IMG/VR virus record: IMGVR_UViG_3300037119_000629
Coordinates: 1 to 39,600 of that record
Length of the DNA: 39,600 nt
DNA from: a virus
Direction: 5' to 3' (one strand)
The notes under the pieces are model-generated. The model had not been told where the DNA came from. It worked only from the letters and a program-made list of their open reading frames with translations, and ran no database searches. Of this stretch, positions 24,211-31,394 are shown in pieces. How positions within the stretch are numbered: the stretch's first letter is position 1; each line of letters begins with the position of its first letter. The position numbers and the translations under genes are program-made.

Positions 24211-27200
24211 ATGCCCACTGGTGCATGGAACGACCCGTTCATCGCTGACACCTCCATCAGTGGAGGCAGCAGCGTCACAGGTTTCAGCGTCACCGACACG
24301 GCTGAGATCTACGTCCGGTTCACCAACCTGACGGCTGGCCGGGAACTGTTCATCTGGTCGCAGAACGGTGCGGTCACGACACCGCTCACGATCTTCAAGT
24401 TGTACTCAGTCCCCACCACGACCGACCCGTTCTCCTCGGCCACCCTGCTCCAGACCGTGGACATGCAGACGGGCCAGTCCTTCGTCGCTGCGGCCAGCAC
24501 GGTCTACGTCGCAGGATTCCAGCGGCCCTCGGGGGCAAGCGCAGTCACCAGCGGCGTCTCGTGGAACCCGCCCGTCACTGGCACTGTCGTCACGAACGAC
24601 CTCGACACCGCCGCCACGTCCATCGACGTGGATGCGAGTGACACCGAGGCGTTCGACACCCAACTCTCCACGGGCTTCGTCGGGACCACCACTGCCCACG
24701 GCTTCCCGGAGCAGCAGCGGTCGATCTACTACACCTTCACGCCGACGACCAGTGTCTCGACCACGTTCTCGTTCACCGGCACCGCTCCCACAACCAAGAC
24801 GAGACTCCGGGTCTTCGAGGACGGCAGCGCGACAGTGCTCGGCGTCGAGGGCACGTCCGGGACGAGCACGACGGCGATCCTTCTCACGGGTGGCACGACC
24901 TACTACGTCCAGATCTTCCAGAACCTGAAGACCGCCAACCAGACCACGAGGGCCATCAGCACCTGGTCCGTGGGCACGCTGGCGTGGACCACTACGGCAG
25001 GCGGGTCGGGTACCTCACTCGGCGACCCCATCGACCTGGTCACCTCGTCCGGGTCACTGGCTGTCTCCCTGTCGTCAGGTCAGTCGAAGTTCTACAAACT
25101 GACCGGCCCAACCCCGGACGACTACCAGGCGTGGCTGACCGGCGTCACGGCAAACGTCCAGGCCCTGCTCTATGTCGGCACCGGCTCGTCTCCTCCGGTC
25201 AAGGCCAGCGCCACCTACAGCACCTCCTTCACCGACCTGGGGACTGAGGCGCGAGTCGCTACCGGAGACGACTGGTACGTCGAGGTCCGTGCCTTCGGCA
25301 GCGCCGTCACCCCCACCCTGCACTGGCAGCGATCCACAGCGGGCTCACCTCCGGCCAACGACGACGACGCCGCAGCGGACACCATCGACGTCAGCGTGGA
25401 CGGCGACATCACCGGGGGCTGGGACAACACCAACGCCTTCGGCTACACCACGGAGTTCGCCCGGACCTTCATCCCGGACTCGTCACGGTCGATCTGGTAC
25501 AAGTTCACCGTCGCCACGTCGAAGATCCTGACCTTCGACTTCACCCCTGTCGACCCGGCGAACCTGGCCATCTACGCCGACTCCACTGGCACCCTGAAGG
25601 CAGCCACCAGCGGGGGCACACAGGGCATGGTGGCCGAGGTCGGGGAGACGTACTACGTCCGCATCTCCCAGCAGCCACCGCTGTCGTTCGCGTACACCAC
25701 GGGCACCCTGAGTTGGACCACTGCCGCCACCCCGCCGAACGACTCGCCCAGTACGGCCATCGACCTGCCGCAGCGGCTCACGCCGCCGTACACCAGCAGC
25801 GACAGCAGCGCCCCCATCGACACCTACTGGACCATCACCGCCCCCAGGGACGGGGTGCTGAACCTGACCATGAACACCCCGACCTCGTCGGGGCGCGACT
25901 GGACCATCACCGTGACGAACCAGAGCAACGGGGTGACGGTCACGGCCACCGGCACCCCATCGGCGGAGGACTTCATCCGGCTGGAGGTGGCGGCTGGCGA
26001 CCCGCTGCTGGTGCACATCTCCTCCTGGGAGTACGGCCCAGTCCAGTGGGGGGTGGCTCCGGATGACGATCCCGGCATCGTCTGGTCCGACTGGTTCGAC
26101 TCGGCTCGGACCCCCGGTGCGGGCAACGAGCCGGATGCCGGGTGGTTTGTCGACACCTCCTCACTGGCGTTCGGCAACTCCGGGGTGGGCACGCGGAGGA
26201 TGGCGTACCGCGAGGAGGTGTCCGAGGAGCACGTCTCCTGGGACGAGTTCCTCGTCTACAGCGGTGGTGGTCCGGAGATGACCTCGACCATCGCAGGGCT
26301 GATCACCAACGTGAAGGAGGCCGGGACGCCCAACGGCTACGGGAACTTCTTCGTGCCTTCCGGCATGACGGAGCAGTTCTTCGTCTTCGGCTCGGGCACC
26401 CCACCTGGCTTCGACTACCACCAGTGGATGACGAAGGCGGAGAACCAGTACGGCGCAGTCCAGTTGGATGGTGTCACCGACCCGGAGGACACTCTGCCGT
26501 ACTACCCCGCTCTCGCCCAGCGGGCGACCAACGGGCTGAACGCCCTGGTCGGCTCGGGCATCAACCCGTTCATTCAGGAGAATGACAAGTTCATCTACGA
26601 GTCGTCCACCCGTGGCCTGTCCCCGGCGAACCGGCCCTACGACGTACGCGGCTGGTGGAAGATCCTGTCCTGGGATGTCGAGGACCCGTTCGGGGTGGGC
26701 ATCAACGTCACCCTGACCCGAGGCTTTGTCGCCGACTGGACCACCGAACTGGGGATGACCGACTTCCCGAGCGTGGCCCACACCGACGTGGTCGCCGAGT
26801 TCGAGGACGTCACCGACGCCACCCCCGGCACGGACTGGGCTTCCTTCATCGACGACACCAGCGCCGACCTGGTCACGTTCTTCTCGTCGAACAGCAACTT
26901 CGTCATCGGCTGCTACATCAAGAACTTCGACGACATCTGGTCGTATGGACAGTTGGTGTCGGCGCTCTCGGGTTTGTTCGGCACCGCCACCACTAGCGCA
27001 GTCGTCCATGTCTACCCGGACATGCGCGCCGTCTTCGGCTACTACTACCCCGGCCAGTACCGCTACGGATACCAGACCACCCCCAACTACGAGATCATCG
27101 GGAAACTGAAACTGCGGATGCCGGACAACACCTGGCGTGTCCTCGGCAATACCGAGGACACGGGTGGGCGGCTGAAGTTGCGTGCCAGCGATGGGACGTG

Positions 27201-27303
27201 GTGGAAGGAGTACCGTTCGATCGACGGGGCCGTGCCCCGACATCCGCTGAAGTTGTGGACCGATGGCGGTTGGGTCATCGGCACCACCATGACCCCCGAT
27301 TGA
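24211..27303 (+). CDS. Large tail fibre/receptor-binding protein
   Basis: This 1030-aa protein starts three bases after the previous stop. Residues 1-630 are a string of Thr/Ser-rich beta-sandwich domains. Several open with an NDD- or NDSP-type motif and contain RSIYYTFTP / RSIWYKFTV and GTTYYVQIFQ / GETYYVRISQ, the pattern of PPC-like (pre-peptidase C-terminal) domains. Residues 640-930 form a different globular region (AYREEVSEEHVSWDEFLVY, FFVPSGMTEQFFVFGSG). The end has three short strand repeats (KLKLRMPDNTW, RLKLRASDGTW, PLKLWTDGGW), common at the tips of actinophage fibres. It most likely binds the host surface. No cleavage motif was seen. Confidence 0.7.
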   Translation: MPTGAWNDPFIADTSISGGSSVTGFSVTDTAEIYVRFTNLTAGRELFIWSQNGAVTTPLTIFKLYSVPTTTDPFSSATLLQTVDMQTGQSFVAAASTVYVAGFQRPSGASAVTSGVSWNPPVTGTVVTNDLDTAATSIDVDASDTEAFDTQLSTGFVGTTTAHGFPEQQRSIYYTFTPTTSVSTTFSFTGTAPTTKTRLRVFEDGSATVLGVEGTSGTSTTAILLTGGTTYYVQIFQNLKTANQTTRAISTWSVGTLAWTTTAGGSGTSLGDPIDLVTSSGSLAVSLSSGQSKFYKLTGPTPDDYQAWLTGVTANVQALLYVGTGSSPPVKASATYSTSFTDLGTEARVATGDDWYVEVRAFGSAVTPTLHWQRSTAGSPPANDDDAAADTIDVSVDGDITGGWDNTNAFGYTTEFARTFIPDSSRSIWYKFTVATSKILTFDFTPVDPANLAIYADSTGTLKAATSGGTQGMVAEVGETYYVRISQQPPLSFAYTTGTLSWTTAATPPNDSPSTAIDLPQRLTPPYTSSDSSAPIDTYWTITAPRDGVLNLTMNTPTSSGRDWTITVTNQSNGVTVTATGTPSAEDFIRLEVAAGDPLLVHISSWEYGPVQWGVAPDDDPGIVWSDWFDSARTPGAGNEPDAGWFVDTSSLAFGNSGVGTRRMAYREEVSEEHVSWDEFLVYSGGGPEMTSTIAGLITNVKEAGTPNGYGNFFVPSGMTEQFFVFGSGTPPGFDYHQWMTKAENQYGAVQLDGVTDPEDTLPYYPALAQRATNGLNALVGSGINPFIQENDKFIYESSTRGLSPANRPYDVRGWWKILSWDVEDPFGVGINVTLTRGFVADWTTELGMTDFPSVAHTDVVAEFEDVTDATPGTDWASFIDDTSADLVTFFSSNSNFVIGCYIKNFDDIWSYGQLVSALSGLFGTATTSAVVHVYPDMRAVFGYYYPGQYRYGYQTTPNYEIIGKLKLRMPDNTWRVLGNTEDTGGRLKLRASDGTWWKEYRSIDGAVPRHPLKLWTDGGWVIGTTMTPD

Positions 27304-27313
27304 GAGGACCACG

Positions 27314-27577
27314 ATGACCGAGAAGGCCGCATCGCCGAAGTTCCCGCTGGACAAGGGCCACTACTACTCGCGCCCTTTCACGTCGCGCAAGTCCCACTCC
27401 CAGGGCGTCGCCGACGAGAAGGCCATCCGCGCTATCCAGGAAGCGGTAGGGGCTGACGTCACCGGGTCGTTCGACGAGGCTACCGAGGCGAAGGTGAAGG
27501 CCGCGCAGAAGAAGGCCAGGAAGGGCGAGTCCGGGATCGTGGACGCCGACACCTGGAAGATCCTCAACTTCCAGTAA
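27314..27577 (+). CDS. Stand-alone peptidoglycan-binding domain protein (87 aa)
   Basis: GAGAGG precedes the ATG. After FPLDKGHYYSRPF the protein carries a single peptidoglycan-binding domain: KAIRAIQEAVGADVTGSFDEATEAKVKAAQ, then ESGIVDADTWKIL. In endolysins such modules hold the enzyme on the cell wall, and here there is no catalytic part. Being last in the tail operon, it may be a virion tip component or a partner of the endolysin, which carries its own repeats. The stop TAA lies inside a dyad element and is followed by the operon terminator. Confidence 0.75.
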   Translation: MTEKAASPKFPLDKGHYYSRPFTSRKSHSQGVADEKAIRAIQEAVGADVTGSFDEATEAKVKAAQKKARKGESGIVDADTWKILNFQ

Positions 27578-27583
27578 CTGGAA
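27569..27583. promoter_or_regulatory. Dyad element copy 3, overlapping a stop codon
   Basis: TTCCAGTAACTGGAA is perfect and contains the TAA stop of the peptidoglycan-binding gene, six bases before the terminator stem. Here it cannot drive a gene on the plus strand. A role as transcription roadblock would fit this place. Confidence 0.75.
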
Positions 27584-27589
27584 ACGCAA

Positions 27590-27630
27590 AGAACCCCCCA
27601 CCCTGTCTCTTACTCAGGGTGGGGGGTTCT
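27590..27630. terminator. Bidirectional terminator between convergent operons
   Basis: AGAACCCCCCACCCTG pairs perfectly with CAGGGTGGGGGGTTCT over a 9-base loop, a 16-bp stem. TTCTTGC follows on the plus strand and TTCTTTGCG on the minus strand, so it can end both the rightward tail operon and the leftward replication operon. The stretch 27631-27709 holds nothing recognisable. Confidence 0.9.
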
Positions 27631-27709
27631 TGCGGTCGACGGCTGAGGTCACAGCCGGACCTGCGCCTCACCTCCCGCTGGCAGCCGATGGAGGAGGGCG
27701 CTGCTCTAT

Positions 27710-28045
27710 TCAGTTGTCGATCTTGATGTGCGAGATCAGCCGCGTCAGTCGGTCCACCTCAGCCTCGGCTCGCACCCGGTCCTCATGCTCGCCGACGTAG
27801 GCGTTCTCGAACTCATCGCACGCCTGCCGTAGTGCCGCCGTCTCGTCGGCTTCGACGCGGGCCGCAGCGACCGCCACCGGACAACCGAGGGCAAGCAAGG
27901 TCTGGTCGTGCAGTTGACAGAACGGAGGTCGGGGGTGGGTGACATAAGGATCGGGCCTGCACCCGAGCGCCTTCTCGTATACCTCGACCCGCTCACGGGA
28001 CGGCTCGGCCCCATGGAACGTGGCTGCCACCTTGTCGTTGCTCAC
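27710..28045 (-). CDS. Hypothetical protein, last gene of leftward operon (111 aa)
   Basis: The start is set at GTG (28043-28045), which forms a GTGA overlap with the upstream gene and has AAGGAG seven bases before it. The N-terminal half includes YVTHPRPPFCQLHDQTLLALG. The C-terminal half is a long charged helix (DETAALRQACDEFENAYVGEHEDRVRAEAEVDRLTRL), probably a coiled coil. I do not recognise a family. It is the promoter-distal gene of the operon and ends 80 bases before the shared terminator. Confidence 0.65.
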   Translation of the reverse strand: MSNDKVAATFHGAEPSRERVEVYEKALGCRPDPYVTHPRPPFCQLHDQTLLALGCPVAVAAARVEADETAALRQACDEFENAYVGEHEDRVRAEAEVDRLTRLISHIKIDN

Positions 28046-28179
28046 TTGAACTCCTTGCAGCCGCACGTCCACTTCACGCAGGATGTGTTCTTGGTATCGG
28101 CGTGGCGGTGGTCGAGTGCCACATGCTCACAGTTCTTGCACCGCTCGCCAGCCCGCTCCTTCCAGGCGTCCTTAGAGAT
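28042..28179 (-). CDS. Zinc-ribbon miniprotein with apparent ATC start (45 aa)
   Basis: The frame reads (start)SKDAWKERAGERCKNCEHVA then ...NTSCVKWTCGCKEFK, with CxxC and C-x4-C-x-C motifs typical of a small zinc site. No ATG, GTG or TTG is available between the in-frame upstream stop (TGA) and the protein body. The natural-looking beginning is an ATC codon at 28177-28179, nine bases after GGAGGGGG. The frame overlaps the upstream gene by 8 bases and the downstream gene by 4 (GTGA), just like its neighbours. Start at ATC is unusual and is inferred; the reading frame itself is well supported. Confidence 0.6.
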   Translation of the reverse strand: MSKDAWKERAGERCKNCEHVALDHRHADTKNTSCVKWTCGCKEFK

Positions 28180-28285
28180 GGCTACTCACCCCCTCCCAGA
28201 TGTGCTGGAACTTGCTGACGCCGACGATGGTGAAGATCACCCAGAGCGCGAACGCGACGAGGGCTGCCAGGATCACGGTCTTCAC
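28172..28285 (-). CDS. Single-pass membrane miniprotein (37 aa)
   Basis: It starts at GTG in a GTGA overlap with the upstream zinc protein, with AAGG shortly before. Nearly the whole chain is one transmembrane helix (VKTVILAALVAFALWVIFTIVGV), followed by a short polar tail (SKFQHIWEGVSSHL). It could be a holin-like or membrane-modifying peptide, but it lies in the replication operon far from the endolysin, so no lysis role is assigned. Confidence 0.6.
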   Translation of the reverse strand: MKTVILAALVAFALWVIFTIVGVSKFQHIWEGVSSHL

Positions 28286-28422
28286 CGGACCTTCATCTTC
28301 TTGTGCCCGCACCTGCGGCAGAACCGGTCGGGTGGTCCGCCTCGTCCCTTCAGGATCTTGGCCTGCTCCTCGGACACCTGGCTCATCTTGTAGCCGCACT
28401 TCTCGCACACGATGTCAGGCAT
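28282..28422 (-). CDS. Zinc-ribbon miniprotein (46 aa)
   Basis: GAGAGGTGAGCC precedes the ATG. Two CxxC pairs are visible: CEKCGYK near the start and CRRCGHKK near the end, with a helix between (VSEEQAKILKG). This is a compact four-cysteine zinc ribbon. It overlaps the downstream membrane miniprotein by GTGA. Its function is unknown; nucleic-acid or protein binding is typical for such folds. Confidence 0.7.
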   Translation of the reverse strand: MPDIVCEKCGYKMSQVSEEQAKILKGRGGPPDRFCRRCGHKKMKVR

Positions 28423-28425
28423 GGC

Positions 28426-28701
28426 TCACCTCTCGTCGGCGGTGTAGAGACGCTCCGACTCGGAGTCGTCGTGGACGATGGCCGGAGCGTGGCTCATCAC
28501 GGCGTCCGGTCCCCAGTACCACCCCACCCCACTCCACCAGCGCGGGCGGGGGTGGGACGAATGCGATGTCGTGACCAGGTACCAGCCGACCTCACGGATG
28601 TGGACGGCGTCGCCCAACTTGTCACGCAGCGACAGCGGCACCTGGCCACCCGTCCGAAGTGCCAGCACCTCCGCCTCGTCCAGGTCAATCTCGACCTTCA
28701 C
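28426..28701 (-). CDS. Hypothetical protein (91 aa)
   Basis: Two GTG codons are adjacent. The second (28699-28701) is chosen because it makes a GTGA overlap with the upstream stop and sits 8 bases from AAGGGG. The sequence begins VKVEIDLDEAEVLALRTGGQVPLSLRDKLGDAV, a likely small alpha/beta fold, followed by a Trp/Gly-rich segment (RPRWWSGVGWYWGPD). No family is recognised. Codon bias and tight spacing support it as a gene. Confidence 0.65.
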   Translation of the reverse strand: MKVEIDLDEAEVLALRTGGQVPLSLRDKLGDAVHIREVGWYLVTTSHSSHPRPRWWSGVGWYWGPDAVMSHAPAIVHDDSESERLYTADER

Positions 28702-28889
28702 CACTTCATCCCCTTCATGTAGTCCGGGTCAGCGTCCCGGCAGGACTTGCATACGTTGTGCCCGTTCCGCGCGACGGTCGCCCCGGAGATGCCGACACCG
28801 CACCGACCACAGGGCCGCTTCTGCTCCTTCGAGGTAGGGCCGTTGTTGCCGAAGGTCTTCGTCCCTCCCACCGTTCCTCGGTATGGCAT
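28698..28889 (-). CDS. Zinc-ribbon protein (63 aa)
   Basis: The start is the ATG with AAGGAG upstream, not the longer in-frame extension. The chain opens MPYRGTVGGTKTFGNNG and carries CGRCGVGIS and CKSCRDADPD, a four-cysteine zinc ribbon. It ends YMKGMKW. It may bind DNA or RNA polymerase, but nothing specific can be read. Confidence 0.7.
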   Translation of the reverse strand: MPYRGTVGGTKTFGNNGPTSKEQKRPCGRCGVGISGATVARNGHNVCKSCRDADPDYMKGMKW

Positions 28890-28890
28890 G

Positions 28891-29067
28891 TCACTCCTTC
28901 GCTCGGCGGTAGTCCACGACCTCGACGGTGTCGGCCCACATCTTGACCTCGATGGCTGGAGCCGAGGGGATACCAGTCGATGCACTGGTTCCTCCTTCGA
29001 GGATGATGTAGGGCTTGCCTGCGACGTCGTTGTAGATCTCCACCCGCAGGTGATCGACTCGACTCAT
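28891..29067 (-). CDS. Hypothetical beta-rich protein (58 aa)
   Basis: AAGGAGTGAG lies before the ATG; a longer in-frame ORF upstream is only a shadow. The product (MSRVDHLRVEIYNDVAGKPY, IILEGG, AIEVKMWADTVEVVDY) is made mostly of beta strands. It has no cysteines or membrane segment and no known family. It is separated by one base from each neighbouring gene, consistent with coupled translation. Confidence 0.65.
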   Translation of the reverse strand: MSRVDHLRVEIYNDVAGKPYIILEGGTSASTGIPSAPAIEVKMWADTVEVVDYRRAKE

Positions 29068-29068
29068 C

Positions 29069-29332
29069 TCACTCCTTCGGGTCCATGGCCTTGCGGTGCA
29101 CGGCGTGCTCCCCGCAGTAGAACTTCCTTCCCTCCGCATCGGTCCTGACGTGCGCCGCGTTCCCGGCCAGGAACCGGCTCTTGCCCTGCGCCAGCGCCAT
29201 GATGCAGTCGTCGCAGGAGGTGCGCTTGCCGACGTACTTCCGCCACTGTGGGTACTTCGGCACCTTGGCGGGTGGCCGGTACTTCTTCGGGGTCTCGAAC
29301 ATGGGGATGGTGCCGTACTCGTCCTCAGCCAT
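29069..29332 (-). CDS. Cys/His-containing protein (87 aa)
   Basis: The ATG overlaps the end of the upstream DUF4406-like gene by 8 bases. The N-terminus is Pro/Lys-rich (KKYRPPAKVPKYPQWRKYV). The centre has CDDCIMALAQGK, and the C-terminal part has FYCGEHAVHRKAMD, together a plausible CxxC + CxxH zinc site. Similar small proteins are frequent in actinophage operons; their function is unknown. Confidence 0.65.
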   Translation of the reverse strand: MAEDEYGTIPMFETPKKYRPPAKVPKYPQWRKYVGKRTSCDDCIMALAQGKSRFLAGNAAHVRTDAEGRKFYCGEHAVHRKAMDPKE

Positions 29333-29654
29333 GGCGCATCTTCGCCAGGTTGAACCAGGTGGTGAGCGGCCTCACCGGCAGGGCGCACGACAGGGCGACG
29401 TACTGCTCCAGCCGAGCCCCCTGGCTGCTCTCCCACCCGGGGAGCAAGGCCACCCCATCTGCCTCCAGCATCATCTTCAGTGCCATGCGGAGGAACCATG
29501 CGTAGGCCGCGTCCGGGGGTGCGATGGACTCCAGGTTGCGCGGGTTGTAAACCGTGTACCCCGCGCGGATGAGGTCCTCTGTGGCCTGCGTGAAGGCGTA
29601 GAGGTTCTTGTCAGGCAGCCCGGTGATCGGGCCTGCGACGTAGAGGCGTTCCAT
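29325..29654 (-). CDS. DUF4406-like nucleoside deoxyribosyltransferase-fold protein
   Basis: The 109-aa product starts MERLYVAGPITGLPDKNLYAF. The YVAGPITG loop is the nucleotide-contacting signature of the DUF4406/nucleoside 2-deoxyribosyltransferase superfamily. Further features are AGYTVYNPRNL and the ADGVALLPGWESSQGARLE segment, whose E is at the place of the family's active Glu. Such proteins act on nucleosides or nucleotide-derived signals; in phages they may modify the nucleotide pool or interfere with nucleotide-based defence. It overlaps the nuclease gene by one base (TGATG). The precise substrate is not readable. Confidence 0.75.
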   Translation of the reverse strand: MERLYVAGPITGLPDKNLYAFTQATEDLIRAGYTVYNPRNLESIAPPDAAYAWFLRMALKMMLEADGVALLPGWESSQGARLEQYVALSCALPVRPLTTWFNLAKMRHG

Positions 29655-30583
29655 CACGACCTCCTGTTCGGGGTCACGTCGAGACGGGAGTAGCCCCTCC
29701 GCTCGTAGGCCACCGCCCCGCCAGGGATGGACACCCACCGGATGGTGAAGTCGGAGGTGCGCCCCTCGATCTTGTCGAGCACCGACGCTGCGGACTTCTT
29801 GTCCTTCTCCGCCTGCTTGATGATCTCCTTCGACTCGTTGTAGACGCGGATGGCATCCAGCACGATGGGGTCGGTGATCAGCCCCTCCACGTCGGAGTCC
29901 CCACCTCGGCAGGACGGCGCGAAGTCACAGACGGCCCAGCACCAGGAGCGGGGCTTGTCCTTGGAGGCCACCTCGTTGTTGACGACGGCGTAGATGACGT
30001 CCTCCAGCCAGCCCTCAGCCTGGAGCACGATGTCCGGGTCGTAGGTCCACTCGTCCACCACCACCTCGTCCTCCGCGCCGGACCGGTCGATGAACGCCAC
30101 GGTGCAGGTGCAGTTCTCGTCCAGCACCCCCTCCTCGATGAGGGACTTGGCGTAGAGGGAGACCTGGAACTTCTGCTGGTCGTCGGCCCCGCTGGAGCGC
30201 GCCACCCCCAGCCCGTTCTGGGTCTTGAAGTCGACGATCCGGTTGCCCGCGTCCTTCGGTTGGACCAGGTCGGGATGGCCGGGGATCTTCAGCACGAAGT
30301 CCTGCAACTTCAGGGTGACGATCACCTCCATCTGAACCAGGGAGAACGGGTACCGCTTCAGGAACTCCTGCTCGATGAGCGCACCGACGGCGGTGCCGAC
30401 GAACGCAGGCAGGTAGCCCTGCTGGTACCGGTCACGGGGTGCGCCGACGACGATGCGCCGTGCGTACTCCCGGCAGTAGCCGACGTCGGATACACCCAAC
30501 TTGGTCTGGGCGAACTCGGACCTGGCGCTGTTGGCCATGGAGTCGTTGATGATGTCCTTGACCAGGGTGCCGAAGTCACTCAT
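29654..30583 (-). CDS. Cas4/RecB-family exonuclease with Fe-S cluster motif
   Basis: 309 aa, starting at an ATG that overlaps the upstream gene by 8 bases. The PD-(D/E)XK core is visible: GTAVGALIEQEF, Asp105 in GHPDLV, IVDFKT with Asp118 and Lys120, and QVSLYA at 140-145. A single cysteine near the N-terminus (Cys37 in GYCRE) and three near the C-terminus (Cys215, Cys219, Cys225, pattern C-x3-C-x5-C) match the four-cysteine iron-sulphur arrangement of Cas4 and AddB. The likely role is 5' or 3' end resection to give single strands for the Rad52-like annealing protein of the same operon. No CRISPR genes are nearby, so this is a phage recombination enzyme. Confidence 0.85.
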   Translation of the reverse strand: MSDFGTLVKDIINDSMANSARSEFAQTKLGVSDVGYCREYARRIVVGAPRDRYQQGYLPAFVGTAVGALIEQEFLKRYPFSLVQMEVIVTLKLQDFVLKIPGHPDLVQPKDAGNRIVDFKTQNGLGVARSSGADDQQKFQVSLYAKSLIEEGVLDENCTCTVAFIDRSGAEDEVVVDEWTYDPDIVLQAEGWLEDVIYAVVNNEVASKDKPRSWCWAVCDFAPSCRGGDSDVEGLITDPIVLDAIRVYNESKEIIKQAEKDKKSAASVLDKIEGRTSDFTIRWVSIPGGAVAYERRGYSRLDVTPNRRS

Positions 30584-30764
30584 GGCTGACCATCCGGGCG
30601 CTCCAGGCGATGACTGACAGGGTGCCGAGTGCCGCCGCAGCCAGTGACCACCCGAAGGTGGTCACCAGGTCGCGGTCAGTGAAGACGGCCCAGATCGTGA
30701 CGCCGAAGGCGACCACTGTCAGCACCGTCCACCACCACCGGTATCGCTGCACCTCCGCGCTCAT
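30576..30764 (-). CDS. Two-helix membrane miniprotein (62 aa)
   Basis: The ATG overlaps the upstream gene's stop (ATGA), and the end overlaps the nuclease start by 8 bases. Two hydrophobic helices are clear (WWWTVLTVVAFGVTIWAVF and FGWSLAAAALGTLSVIAW) with a short charged loop (TDRDLVTT). The size and topology would suit a class II holin, but the position inside a replication operon gives no support for lysis. Function unknown. Confidence 0.65.
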   Translation of the reverse strand: MSAEVQRYRWWWTVLTVVAFGVTIWAVFTDRDLVTTFGWSLAAAALGTLSVIAWSARMVSHE

Positions 30765-30958
30765 GACAGCGCCCGCTGGTTCAGCGGCGGGAGGCCCAGG
30801 CCGGGGTACGCCCAGTTGTACATCGCCTCGTCGGTCCCACACTGGGAGCAGATCCAGGTCTCGTTGTCGAGGCGGGACAGGGCACCGGGGTACTCGCCTC
30901 GCCGCTCGTCCGAGGGGATGCCATGCCCACAGCGGGGACAGGTGTTGTCGTCGGTCAT
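30761..30958 (-). CDS. Zinc-ribbon protein, conserved phage type (65 aa)
   Basis: The product reads MTDDNTCPRCGHGIPSDERRGEYPGALSRLDN and then WICSQCGTDEAMYNW. The CPRCG...IP...RG.Y.GALSR...ICS.CG.DEA arrangement is a recurrent actinophage miniprotein. It contains one four-cysteine zinc site. Its function is not known to me. It overlaps both neighbours by four bases. Confidence 0.75.
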   Translation of the reverse strand: MTDDNTCPRCGHGIPSDERRGEYPGALSRLDNETWICSQCGTDEAMYNWAYPGLGLPPLNQRALS

Positions 30959-31170
30959 GACAGGTGCTCCTGGATGTTCTTCAGCCGTTCCACTTCGGTC
31001 TCCAGTCGGTCGAGGTACTCACGCAGTCGGCGGCTCACTCGCAGTTCCGCCTCGTAGGACTTCATGTAGGCGTCACGCTGCGCCTCCACCAACTCGGTGT
31101 ACTCGCGCTGGTCGGCAGAGAACTGCTCCCAGTCGGCTTCGCTGCGCCGGGTCTCCCGGTAGTTACTCAC
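30955..31170 (-). CDS. Coiled-coil protein (71 aa)
   Basis: Two GTG starts lie side by side. The one at 31168-31170 gives the GTGA overlap and a better distance to GGAGGTGAA. Almost the whole sequence is helical and charged (WEQFSADQREYTELVEAQRDAYMKSYEAE, RLREYLDRLETEVERLKN), predicting a coiled coil. There is no known family. It may be a structural or regulatory partner of a neighbouring protein. Confidence 0.65.
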   Translation of the reverse strand: MSNYRETRRSEADWEQFSADQREYTELVEAQRDAYMKSYEAELRVSRRLREYLDRLETEVERLKNIQEHLS

Positions 31171-31394
31171 CACTTCACCTCCGGGTAGAGGGCCTTGATG
31201 TCGGCGATGCTGCCCTCCATGTAGTCCACGAACTGACCGATGGTGCGAGTCGACTCCTGGTCTTTCGCCTTCATCGCCTTCACGATCCCCTCCAGGGTTC
31301 CGACCATGGTCTGGGCGATCAGTTCGTCACGGGTGATGATGCTGGTCTCGTCCCTGTAGAGACCGAGCGCAGCGAACTGCTGCTCCGGGGTCAT
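31167..31394 (-). CDS. Small helical protein downstream of Rad52-like gene (75 aa)
   Basis: It starts at ATG in an ATGA overlap with the Rad52-like gene. The product (MTPEQQFAALGLYRDET, LIAQTMVGTLEGIVKAMKAKDQESTRTIGQFVDYMEG) is helical and soluble, without cysteines or catalytic signatures. Direct coupling to the annealing protein suggests a helper in recombination, but nothing in the sequence proves this. Confidence 0.65.
   Translation of the reverse strand: MTPEQQFAALGLYRDETSIITRDELIAQTMVGTLEGIVKAMKAKDQESTRTIGQFVDYMEGSIADIKALYPEVKW

Noticed and set aside
27631-27709. Possible small RNA or tRNA between terminator and operon end
   Set aside because: No cloverleaf or strong hairpin beyond the terminator could be drawn.
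28172-28408. 78-aa ORF covering the membrane miniprotein
   Set aside because: Its first half is an Arg/Pro-rich shadow of the zinc-ribbon gene at 28282-28422; only the part from GTG 28285 looks like a protein.
29654-30583. CRISPR-associated Cas4 as part of an adaptation module
   Set aside because: No Cas1, Cas2 or repeat array is present; the partner is a Rad52-like protein, so a recombination role fits.
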